Source: Mesorhizobium sp. 1M-11 (GTDB taxonomy: Bacteria; Pseudomonadota; Alphaproteobacteria; Rhizobiales; Rhizobiaceae). Taken from it: DNA of 64,000 bases. Position numbers and translations under genes: made by a program. The stretch is taken from NCBI RefSeq assembly GCF_001303895.1, contig NZ_LJSD01000001.1:248001-312000 (forward strand), in the 5' to 3' direction. Shown piece after piece: positions 56,591-64,000 of this stretch. The notes beneath the pieces were generated by a model. The model was not told where the DNA came from, made no database searches, and saw only the letters and a program-made list of their open reading frames with translations. Within the stretch, counting starts at the first letter, position 1. Each line of letters begins with the position of its first letter.

Positions 56591-57406
56591 TCAGCGGGCG
56601 CGATAGCCCTTGCCGAAATGGCTTTCCAGCCGAACTTGCACCAGTTCGAACAGGATCGACAGGAACCAGTAGATCGCCGCCGCCGTCGTCAGCATTTCTA
56701 TGTAGCGATAGCTGGAGCGGCCATAGGATTGTGCCACGAACATCAGTTCGGTCACGCCCATGACCGAGATCAGCGACGAATCCTTCAACATCGCGATGAA
56801 TTGCGAACCGGTCGGCGGAATGGCAACGCGGATCGCCTGCGGCATCACCACCTTCACCATCAGTTGCCAGGGATGCAGGCCAAGCGCCAGCCCGGCCTCA
56901 CGCTGGCCGGCCGGCACGGATAAAAGCCCGGCGCGGAAGATTTCGCTCAGATAGGCGCCATAATTCAGAGAAAGCGCGATGATGCCGGACGGGATCGCCG
57001 CCGGCACCGGTCCGATTTGCGGAATGCCGAGATAGATCAGGAATATCTGCACCAGCAGCGGCGTGCCGCGGAAGAACGAGGTGTAGAAGGTGGAAATGCC
57101 GTAGGCGATGGAGCTCTTCGACAGACGCCCCAGCGCCGCCAGCAGGCCCAGCACCACCGAAGCGATGATGGAGAAGAAACAGACATAGAGCGTGAGAACC
57201 GCCCCTTGGATGAACCCGGCGCGGCTCAGCGTAAAGCCAGCCAGCGCCGGGAACTTGTCGACAATGAACGGCAGGTCGAGTCCGAAGGACAGGAAGAAGG
57301 CGACGAACAGCGCAAGCAGCACCAGCCAGACGATGGCTACGCGGGTACGAAACGCCTTGTCCACTGCGCCGGCGCGTGTCTGGCCGGTTGTTTGCTCTGC
57401 CGCCAC
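56591..57406 (-). CDS. Amino-acid ABC transporter permease within the dcw cluster
   Basis: 271 residues of the HisM/GlnP type. An N-terminal membrane helix VAIVWLVLLALFVAFFLSFGL is followed by about four more helices; the EAA loop is REAGLALGLHPWQLMVKVVMPQAIRVAIPPTGSQF. Its partner binding protein is encoded 19 bp upstream. No ATP-binding subunit or second permease is in the window, so it must use subunits encoded elsewhere or act as a homodimer with a shared ATPase. This pair breaks the usual murB-ddlB adjacency. Confidence 0.9.
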   Translation of the reverse strand: MAAEQTTGQTRAGAVDKAFRTRVAIVWLVLLALFVAFFLSFGLDLPFIVDKFPALAGFTLSRAGFIQGAVLTLYVCFFSIIASVVLGLLAALGRLSKSSIAYGISTFYTSFFRGTPLLVQIFLIYLGIPQIGPVPAAIPSGIIALSLNYGAYLSEIFRAGLLSVPAGQREAGLALGLHPWQLMVKVVMPQAIRVAIPPTGSQFIAMLKDSSLISVMGVTELMFVAQSYGRSSYRYIEMLTTAAAIYWFLSILFELVQVRLESHFGKGYRAR

Positions 57407-57425
57407 TCCCGACCGCCCTTGCCGC

Positions 57426-58268
57426 TTATTGCTTGGCCGAGATGTCGCGGCCGACCCACTTCTCGGAAATCGTCTTCAGCGTGCCGTCGTCATACATAGC
57501 CTTGAAGATTTCCTTGATCTTGGCTTCCCATTCGGGATCGCCCTTGTCGACCGCAACCCAGAGCGGTTCGGTGAAGAGCGTATCGTCGACGATCTTGAGC
57601 TTGCCTTCCGACTTCTTGACACGTTCAGCGACCGTCATGTAGCCGGCCACCGCTGCATCGAGGCGCTTGCCATCACCAAGGCCAAGATCCTGGAAGGCGA
57701 AATCCTCGGTGTCATAGGGTTTTACTGTCACATCACCGAACGGAAATTCCGGCTTGACCGGCTCCTTGCCAGGCACTTCGATGACCAGTTCCTTCTGCAG
57801 GTACTTCTCGTAAGGCGTTCCACCCTGCGTGCCGACATTCTTGCCGGTCAGATCCTTGACGCTCTTGATTGTGGTGTTGTCGGAATTGACGGCAACCACC
57901 GCCGGTGCGCCATAATATTCATTGACGAAGTCCAGCACCTTGGCTCGCTCAGCGGTCGGCGACATCGAGCAGATGCAGACGTCCCAACGGCCCTTCCAGT
58001 TGCCTGCGGTGATGATTTCCCATGATGGCGTCTCGACCTTGAGCTCGACACCCAGGCGCTTGGCAACTTCACGCGCGATGTCGACATCGAAGCCGACCAC
58101 CTCGCCCTTGTCGTCGATGTAGGAGAAAGGCGGATAGGCCTGATCGGTGACTTCGACCAGAACCTTGTTCTTCATGATACGGTCGAGCGTCTCGCCGGCG
58201 TGGGCCGTCGAGATCATGCCGGCCAAAAGGCCACCCACGGCCAGTTTCGCTGCGTTCTTCAATTTCAT
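57426..58268 (-). CDS. Amino-acid-binding periplasmic protein within the dcw cluster
   Basis: 280 residues from the ATG at 58268, with signal peptide KLAVGGLLAGMISTAHA. Class II, SBP_bac_3 family: VEVTDQAYPPFSYIDDKGEVVGFDVDIAREVAKRLGVEL, WDVCICSMSPTAERAKVLDFVNEYYGAP and NVGTQGGTPYEKYLQKEL. Ligand unknown; an amino acid is expected. The GKEPVKPEFPFGDVTVKPYDTEDFAFQDLGLGDG stretch (about 155-190) looks like a longer loop than usual. Sits between murB and the permease. Confidence 0.9.
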   Translation of the reverse strand: MKLKNAAKLAVGGLLAGMISTAHAGETLDRIMKNKVLVEVTDQAYPPFSYIDDKGEVVGFDVDIAREVAKRLGVELKVETPSWEIITAGNWKGRWDVCICSMSPTAERAKVLDFVNEYYGAPAVVAVNSDNTTIKSVKDLTGKNVGTQGGTPYEKYLQKELVIEVPGKEPVKPEFPFGDVTVKPYDTEDFAFQDLGLGDGKRLDAAVAGYMTVAERVKKSEGKLKIVDDTLFTEPLWVAVDKGDPEWEAKIKEIFKAMYDDGTLKTISEKWVGRDISAKQ

Positions 58269-58471
58269 TGAATGCCTCCCTGCGGCCTCAGCCGCCACCT
58301 ATGTAGCGCCAAGTCAAAGCACAATCGCGCTTCGACGGCACTGGTCCAGCCTGTTTGATGTTCCCCGAGCCGGCTGGTCCAGCTTGGCTTATGTATAGAC
58401 GTAAAATGCTTCTGCCTGGACTGCAAGCGCGATCCGATATTCGGGCACAGCAGTCAGCGAATTGAAGCAGT

Positions 58472-59434
58472 CTACAGCAACTGCCCCTGGAATTCCTGCA
58501 CCTCGCGGCCAGGTCGGAAATTGCCGATGCGCTTGATTTCCCAATGCAGACGGATGCCGGAATGCTCCAGCACGCGCTCGCGCACCGTCTCGCCGAGATT
58601 TTCGAGATCATAACCGGTTGCGGTGCCGGTGTTGATCATGAAGTTGCAGTGCATAGGCGACATCTGGGCGCCGCCCACCATCAGCCCGCGGCAGCCCGCC
58701 TTGTCGATCTCCTTCCAGGCCGAGGTGCCTTCCGGATTCTTGAAGGTCGAACCGCCGGTCTTCTCGCGGATCGGCTGAACCGTCTCGCGATGATGCTGCA
58801 CGGCATCCATCGCTTCCTTGATGGCAGCCTTGTCTTCCGGATACCCCTCGAACAGCGCCGAGGTGAAGATCAGACCGGTGGGCGCCGAATGGCGATAGGC
58901 ATAGCCCATGTCGGCATTGGACAGCACATGCGCATTGCCCTGCCGATCGAGCGCCCTCACCTCCACGACACGCTCACGCGTTTCGACGCCGTTGGCGCCG
59001 GCATTCATGCGCAGCGCGCCGCCGACGGCACCCGGAATGCCGTGGTAGAAATGGAAACCGCCGATACCGGCTTCAAGCGCGACCGCAGCCACCCGCTTGT
59101 CCGGGAGGGCGGTACCGGCGCGGATTTGCGTCGCTGAAACCACCTCCGCCTCGCCGAACCCCTTGGCTGAAAGCCGCACGACGAAGCCCTCGATGCCGCC
59201 GTCGCGCACCAAAAGGTTCGAGCCGACACCAACGATTGTGAGTGGCACCTCCTCCGGCACCGCTTTCAGGAAAGCAGAGAGGTCTTCCTCGTCAGCCGGC
59301 TGGAAAAGCGCGTCAGCCAAGCCGCCGGCGCGGAACCAGGTGATCTTGTCCATCTCGGCATCGGGCGTAATGCGCCCACGCAGCCCCTTCAGCCTGTCGC
59401 CGAGTTTTTCCAGCAGCTCTGGGCCGCGTGTCAT
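58472..59434 (-). CDS. murB: UDP-N-acetylenolpyruvoylglucosamine reductase
   Basis: 320 residues from the ATG at 59434, overlapping the murC stop by 4 bp. FAD enzyme: [77 protein letters not shown] and [10 protein letters not shown] (active-site Ser). It is type I or II MurB by length, and the last mur gene before the inserted ABC genes. Confidence 0.95.
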   Translation of the reverse strand: MTRGPELLEKLGDRLKGLRGRITPDAEMDKITWFRAGGLADALFQPADEEDLSAFLKAVPEEVPLTIVGVGSNLLVRDGGIEGFVVRLSAKGFGEAEVVSATQIRAGTALPDKRVAAVALEAGIGGFHFYHGIPGAVGGALRMNAGANGVETRERVVEVRALDRQGNAHVLSNADMGYAYRHSAPTGLIFTSALFEGYPEDKAAIKEAMDAVQHHRETVQPIREKTGGSTFKNPEGTSAWKEIDKAGCRGLMVGGAQMSPMHCNFMINTGTATGYDLENLGETVRERVLEHSGIRLHWEIKRIGNFRPGREVQEFQGQLL

Positions 59435-60837
59435 GACCCGGCTCCGGCAAGTTCCTTCGGCAGCGCGTAGGCCCATTGCGTGATGTTGCCGGCGCCAAGA
59501 AAGACGACGAAATCGCCCGGCGCTGCCAGTTTGCGCACGATCGGCGCAACGTCGGCCGGCCCTTCGATGTAGCGCGCGTCACGATGACCGCCGGAGCGGA
59601 TGCGCGACACCAGCGCGTCCGAAGACGCCCCGTCTATGGGATCCTCGCCGGCCGCATAGACCGGCGCCACCATCACCGTGTCGGCGTCGTTGAAGCAGGA
59701 GGCGAACTCGTCGAACAAATCATGCAGGCGGGTGAAGCGATGCGGCTGGGCGATCGCGATCACCCTGCCCTTGGTTGCGTCGCGCGCGGCCCTGAGCACC
59801 GCTTTGATCTCCACGGGATGATGGCCGTAGTCATCGAACACCTCGACACCATTCCAGGAACCGGTGTGAGTGAAACGCCGCTTGACGCCACCGAAGGCGG
59901 ACAGACCTTTCTTGATCGCCTCGGCAGAAATGCCGAGCTCGTTGGCGACCGCGATTGCAGCCGTGGCGTTGGAGACATTGTGGCGCCCGGGCATCGGCAG
60001 CCGCAGGCCCGAAATCACCGTCTCGCCCCCGCCCTTGCGGTTGCGAATGGTTACGTCGAAGACAGATGCGGCGCCGTCCATGCGATGGTTGGAGAAGCGC
60101 ACGTCGGCTTGAGTATTTTCGCCATAGGTGATGACGCGGCGGTCTTCGATGCGGCCGACCAGCGCCTGCACTTCCGGATGGTCAGTGCACATCACGCCGA
60201 AGCCGTAGAAAGGCACGCTCTCGACGAACTGGCGAAACGCTTCACGCACCTTGTCGAACGACCCGTAATGGTCGAGATGTTCGGGATCGATATTGGTCAC
60301 GACCGCGATATCGGCCGGCAGCTTCAGGAAAGTACCGTCGCTTTCGTCGGCCTCCACCACCATCCACTCGCCGTCGCCCATGCGGGCATTGGTGCCGTAG
60401 GCATTGATGATGCCGCCGTTGATGACGGTCGGATCAAGCCCGCCGGCCTCCAACAACGTCGCCACCATCGAGGTCGTCGTCGTCTTGCCATGCGTGCCGC
60501 CGATCGCGACAGCCTGGCGAAAACGCATCAGCTCCGCCAGCATCTCGGCGCGGCGCACGACAGGCAGGTTCTTCTCGCGAGCGGCCCTCAGTTCAGGATT
60601 GGCCTTCTTGATGGCGGTCGAGACCACCACCACTTCGGCCTCGCCAAGGTTCTCGGCCCTGTGGCCGACGAAACATTCGATACCCTTGTCGCGCAGGCGC
60701 TGCACGTTGGCGCTTTCGGCCTGGTCGGAACCCTGCACCTTGTAGCCGAGATTGTGCAGAACCTCGGCGATGCCGCTCATGCCGATGCCGCCGATGCCGA
60801 TGAAATGCACGAGGCCGATCGTCTGCGGCATTTTCAT
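59431..60837 (-). CDS. murC: UDP-N-acetylmuramate-L-alanine ligase
   Basis: 468 residues. Rossmann start [31 protein letters not shown], Mur-ligase ATP site [21 protein letters not shown], central [19 protein letters not shown] and C-terminal [20 protein letters not shown]. Adds the first residue of the peptidoglycan stem. It overlaps murG and murB by 4 bp each. Confidence 0.96.
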   Translation of the reverse strand: MKMPQTIGLVHFIGIGGIGMSGIAEVLHNLGYKVQGSDQAESANVQRLRDKGIECFVGHRAENLGEAEVVVVSTAIKKANPELRAAREKNLPVVRRAEMLAELMRFRQAVAIGGTHGKTTTTSMVATLLEAGGLDPTVINGGIINAYGTNARMGDGEWMVVEADESDGTFLKLPADIAVVTNIDPEHLDHYGSFDKVREAFRQFVESVPFYGFGVMCTDHPEVQALVGRIEDRRVITYGENTQADVRFSNHRMDGAASVFDVTIRNRKGGGETVISGLRLPMPGRHNVSNATAAIAVANELGISAEAIKKGLSAFGGVKRRFTHTGSWNGVEVFDDYGHHPVEIKAVLRAARDATKGRVIAIAQPHRFTRLHDLFDEFASCFNDADTVMVAPVYAAGEDPIDGASSDALVSRIRSGGHRDARYIEGPADVAPIVRKLAAPGDFVVFLGAGNITQWAYALPKELAGAGS

Positions 60838-61961
60838 GCGCGGGTTTCCTTCCTGAATTCTTCTATCGTCTGGCGCGACGCAATAGCCTCTGCGAGGTCG
60901 GCGAGCAACCGCGCGGCGTTCGGGCGTCCAACCGACTTCGCCGCGGCGGCCATCGTTCCGAGACGTTCCGGCTCCTCCATTGCAGCGCTTAAAAGGGTTG
61001 CGACCGTTTCAGGCGTGAGCGTCGACTGCGGATGGACCTCGCCACCGCCGGCGGCAGCAAGAGCGGCTGCATTTGCGGCCTGATCGTGGTCAAGCGCGTG
61101 TGGATAAGGCACCAGAAGCGCCGGCCGTCCAATGACGGCGATCTCGGAAACCGTCGAGGCGCCGGAACGCGAAACCACCAGATGGGCGCCGGCCATGCGC
61201 TGCGCCATATCGGTGAAGAAGGGGGAAACCTGCGCGTCGATACCCAGCTTGGCATAGGCATCCTTGACCCTGCCGACGTCATCGGCACGCGCCTGCTGGG
61301 TAATGACGAGCCGCGCCCGCTGGGCATCGGACAGCTGGGCAACCGCCGCCGGCACGGCGTCGGAGAAGAATTGCGCCCCCTGGCTGCCGCCGAACACCAG
61401 CAGCCGGAACGGATCGTTGCCAATTGAGGGGACATAGGGTGTTCTGGCCGCTTCCAGCACAGCGGGGCGCACCGGGTTACCGGTGGTCACGGTCTTGACG
61501 CCCGCGGCACTTGTGTCCTCTGGCAGAAAGCCGCCGGCAATGGCATCGACCCGTGGAGCGAGAGCGCGGTTGGCACGGCCCATGACGGCGTTCTGCTCAT
61601 GGATGACGGTTGGTACCTTGCGCCGCGTGGCAGCGTACAGTGGCGGTAGCGTCGGATAGCCGCCGAAACCCACGACAACCGCCGGCTTGATACGCTGGAT
61701 TACGCTGGAAGCTTGTCGCACACCTTGCCAGATGCGCCAGACGGCACCCATGAGCGCGATAGGGTTTTTCGATCCGAACGTCGCAGAGCGGATCGTGTGC
61801 GCTTCCTTCGCCGGGAAATGACTGGCATAGCGCGAGGCGCGATCGTCGGTCGCCAAGTGTACCGTCCAGCCGCGCTCGATCAGCTCGTGCGCCAGCGCTT
61901 CCGCGGGAAAGAGATGCCCGCCAGTGCCACCGGCTGCCAGTAGAATAGTCCCTCTAGCCAT
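60834..61961 (-). CDS. murG: Lipid II synthase MurG
   Basis: 375 residues from the ATG at 61961. Glycosyltransferase adding GlcNAc to lipid I on the inner membrane: [76 protein letters not shown] and [37 protein letters not shown]. It lies 13 bp after ftsW. Confidence 0.96.
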   Translation of the reverse strand: MARGTILLAAGGTGGHLFPAEALAHELIERGWTVHLATDDRASRYASHFPAKEAHTIRSATFGSKNPIALMGAVWRIWQGVRQASSVIQRIKPAVVVGFGGYPTLPPLYAATRRKVPTVIHEQNAVMGRANRALAPRVDAIAGGFLPEDTSAAGVKTVTTGNPVRPAVLEAARTPYVPSIGNDPFRLLVFGGSQGAQFFSDAVPAAVAQLSDAQRARLVITQQARADDVGRVKDAYAKLGIDAQVSPFFTDMAQRMAGAHLVVSRSGASTVSEIAVIGRPALLVPYPHALDHDQAANAAALAAAGGGEVHPQSTLTPETVATLLSAAMEEPERLGTMAAAAKSVGRPNAARLLADLAEAIASRQTIEEFRKETRA

Positions 61962-61974
61962 GACGTTCCGTCGA

Positions 61975-63132
61975 TTACTCCGCCGGCAGGAAGCGCTGAT
62001 AGCCTTGCAGGCCGCCGAGCGTCTTGCGCTTCTCGGGCTTCTTTCGGGTAAGTGCCAGCACCATGCCCATCGATATGGCGATCGCGATCTGAGAGGAGCC
62101 GCCATAGGAAATGAACGGCAGGGTCATGCCTTTGGCCGGCATCAATTGCAGGTTCACCGCCATGTTGATGGTGGACTGCAGGCCGAAAATAGTGACGAGG
62201 CCGCCAATGGCATAACGGGTGAAATCGTCATGTTCCTTCAACGCGGTATTGAGGCCGCGCAGCACGATGAAGGCGAAGATGGTCATGATGAAGAAACACA
62301 TGATCAGCCCGTATTCCTCGCCAGCCACCGAAAAGACGAAGTCGGCGTGACTGTCCGGGATCGCGCGCTTGACCGTGCCCTCGCCCGGCCCCACGCCGAG
62401 CCAGCCACCATTGATCAGCGCTTCCCTGCCCATGTCGACCTGATAGGTGTCGCCTTCGCCAGTCAGGAAGCGATCGATACGGCCAGCAACGTGCGGCAGT
62501 ATCGTATAGGCGGCGAACACGCCGGTGACACCGAGCGCACCGAGCACCACGATCCACAGCCACGACAGGCCGGCCATGAAGAACATGATGCCCCAGGTGC
62601 CGGTAACCAGCATGGTTTGGCCAAAGTCGGGTTGCGCCAGCAACAACGCAACGACAAGCCCCAGCATGATCATTGCCAGCACGTTACCCGGAATGTCGGG
62701 ATGCCGCTTGTGCTCGGCGAACAGCCAGGCACAGAGGATCACGAAGGCTGGTTTGAGAAATTCGGAGGGCTGAATTGAAACCCCGGCAAGCGAAATCCAG
62801 CGCCTGGCCCCTTTCACTTCGACGCCGACATAGAGCACCGCCACCATCAGCACCAGCATGATACACAGCATGACGATGGACATGCGCCGTATCTGCCGTG
62901 GCTCGAGGAAGGAAACACCCAACATCACGCACAACGCCGGTACGGTGAAGATGATCTGGCGCGTGGCGAAATAGAACGGGCCCAGGCCGATACGCTGCGC
63001 CACAGCGGGGCTGGCCGCAAAGGACAGAACGATGCCCAGCCCCATCAAGAGCAGGAACGCCGCAAGAAACCATCGGTCGATGGTCCACCACCAGGTTGCA
63101 ACCGGGCTTTTGTCGAGACGACTGGCGGCCAT
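61975..63132 (-). CDS. ftsW: Lipid II polymerase FtsW
   Basis: 385 residues, ten membrane helices, SEDS glycosyltransferase: [60 protein letters not shown] (catalytic Asp), [36 protein letters not shown] and [20 protein letters not shown]. The start shares one base with the murD stop (TAATG). Confidence 0.95.
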   Translation of the reverse strand: MAASRLDKSPVATWWWTIDRWFLAAFLLLMGLGIVLSFAASPAVAQRIGLGPFYFATRQIIFTVPALCVMLGVSFLEPRQIRRMSIVMLCIMLVLMVAVLYVGVEVKGARRWISLAGVSIQPSEFLKPAFVILCAWLFAEHKRHPDIPGNVLAMIMLGLVVALLLAQPDFGQTMLVTGTWGIMFFMAGLSWLWIVVLGALGVTGVFAAYTILPHVAGRIDRFLTGEGDTYQVDMGREALINGGWLGVGPGEGTVKRAIPDSHADFVFSVAGEEYGLIMCFFIMTIFAFIVLRGLNTALKEHDDFTRYAIGGLVTIFGLQSTINMAVNLQLMPAKGMTLPFISYGGSSQIAIAISMGMVLALTRKKPEKRKTLGGLQGYQRFLPAE

Positions 63133-64000
63133 TATCGTGTCCCTCCGATGGGTTTCACGCCCTCTATAGCAGCGACGGCTTGCCTGAAGGCTTCGCCGCG
63201 CAGCTCGAAATTCTTGAACTGGTCAAAGCTGGCGCAAGCCGGTGATAGAAGCACCACCGCCTCACCGCTCTCATCCTTGGCCGCTTCCGCGGCAGCGCGC
63301 TCGACAGCGGCGGCCAATGTGCCTGCGATCTCGTAAGGTACGGCCTCGCCGAGCGTTGCCGAGAAGGCAGGTGCCGCCTCACCGATCAGATAGGCTTTGG
63401 CAATACGCGGGAAGAAGCCGCGCAGCGGTTCGATGCCCCCTTCCTTGGGCAGGCCGCCAGCGATCCAGTAGATGCGCGGGAAGGATGACAATGCCGGCGC
63501 CGCGGCATCCGCGTTGGTTGCTTTGGAATCGTTGATGAACAGCACATGGTCCTTGCGAGCAACCTGCTCCATGCGATGCGCCAGTCCTGGAAAGCTCTCC
63601 AATCCCGACTGGATTTCGCCGAGTTCCAGCCCGACTTTCAGGCAAGCTGTAACAGCCGCCAGCGCGTTCTGCGCATTGTGCTGGCCGCGCAGCGAACCGA
63701 TGCCCTCCAGGAAAGCGATACGGCTGTAGCGCCCGTGCACGGCTTCCATCAGATTGGTGCCGTCGGCGAAATAGCCGTCGGTCAGCGGCAGCCGCTTGGA
63801 GATACGGATGACATCCTTGCCGGCACGCTCGAGACGATCCGCGATCTGAGCGCACCAGGCATCGTCGATGCCGACGATCGCCGTTTCCGAGCCAGCCACC
63901 AGCCGCTCCTTGATCGCGGCGTAATGCTGCATGGTCCCGTGCCGGTCGAGATGATCCGGCGTCAGGTTGAGCAGGATGCCCGCGGTCGGATTAATCGAAG
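63132..64000 (-). CDS. murD: UDP-N-acetylmuramoylalanine-D-glutamate ligase (5' part beyond the window)
   Basis: 289 C-terminal residues visible; the gene starts beyond base 64000. The visible part opens with [34 protein letters not shown], the MurD central motif with the Mg/substrate His, continues with [21 protein letters not shown] and [18 protein letters not shown], and ends with the C-terminal KPIGGTR. Adds D-glutamate to the peptidoglycan stem; first gene of the visible cluster. Confidence 0.95.
   Translation of the reverse strand, partial: SINPTAGILLNLTPDHLDRHGTMQHYAAIKERLVAGSETAIVGIDDAWCAQIADRLERAGKDVIRISKRLPLTDGYFADGTNLMEAVHGRYSRIAFLEGIGSLRGQHNAQNALAAVTACLKVGLELGEIQSGLESFPGLAHRMEQVARKDHVLFINDSKATNADAAAPALSSFPRIYWIAGGLPKEGGIEPLRGFFPRIAKAYLIGEAAPAFSATLGEAVPYEIAGTLAAAVERAAAEAAKDESGEAVVLLSPACASFDQFKNFELRGEAFRQAVAAIEGVKPIGGTR

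Noticed and set aside
59476..61083. 535-codon plus-strand frame opposite murC and murG
   Set aside because: Shadow of certain mur genes.

Overview
The window is high-GC, gene-dense alphaproteobacterial chromosome, most likely Rhizobiales of the Mesorhizobium/Phyllobacteriaceae group. Supporting signs are a circularly permuted two-piece tmRNA gene whose tag reads ANDNYAEARLAA, an alpha-type SspB adaptor, DUF4169/ribbon-helix-helix small proteins, a long FtsZ ending in a canonical C-terminal peptide, mosaic intergenic palindromes of rhizobial type, and a cluster of CcrM-type GANTC sites. No phage, insertion sequence, CRISPR array, rRNA or tRNA was seen.

Layout. 1-3932: sugar-catabolism locus on the minus strand (Gfo/Idh/MocA oxidoreductase cut by the window edge, TIM-barrel isomerase, xylose isomerase, LacI-type regulator). 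4074-4430: ssrA with its own promoter, followed by a small P-loop ATPase. 5279-7373: Bcr/CflA-type efflux pump and divergent TetR regulator sharing one perfect palindromic operator. 7510-13536: sspB, DUF4169, RHH protein, acetyltransferase, a giant AsmA-family protein and a DUF3011-like secreted protein. 13682-27548: a large hydroxyproline/proline-isomer catabolic locus. 27702-44676: mixed housekeeping and accessory genes (D-lactate dehydrogenase-type flavoprotein, thioesterase, UvrD helicase with an in-frame palindromic insertion, DUF2778 protein, CreA, SCO, PrmA, aminopeptidase P, AzlCD). 44676-64000: ligA, recN, bamD, lpxC and the dcw division/cell-wall cluster in the order ftsZ-ftsA-ftsQ-ddlB-[ABC permease + binding protein]-murB-murC-murG-ftsW-murD (read here from low to high coordinate; all are transcribed on the minus strand).

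How the genes work together. In the hydroxyproline locus an ABC importer brings in hydroxyprolines and an M24 peptidase may release them from peptides. 4-hydroxyproline epimerase, a D-amino-acid dehydrogenase, a DHDPS-family deaminase and alpha-ketoglutarate semialdehyde dehydrogenase convert trans-4-hydroxyproline to 2-oxoglutarate. A Ser/Thr-type proline-racemase homologue (trans-3-hydroxyproline dehydratase) and an aconitase-X protein (cis-3-hydroxyproline dehydratase) feed Delta1-pyrroline-2-carboxylate to an Ldh-type reductase, giving proline. A GntR/FCD regulator is encoded at the end, and related sequence motifs recur at the promoters. In the dcw region most genes overlap by 1-13 bp, but the order is interrupted between murB and ddlB by an ABC permease/binding-protein pair and a 447-bp spacer holding six GANTC sites. 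A strong hairpin terminator ends the cluster after ftsZ.

All functional calls are from reading translated sequence and motifs by eye; no database search was run.
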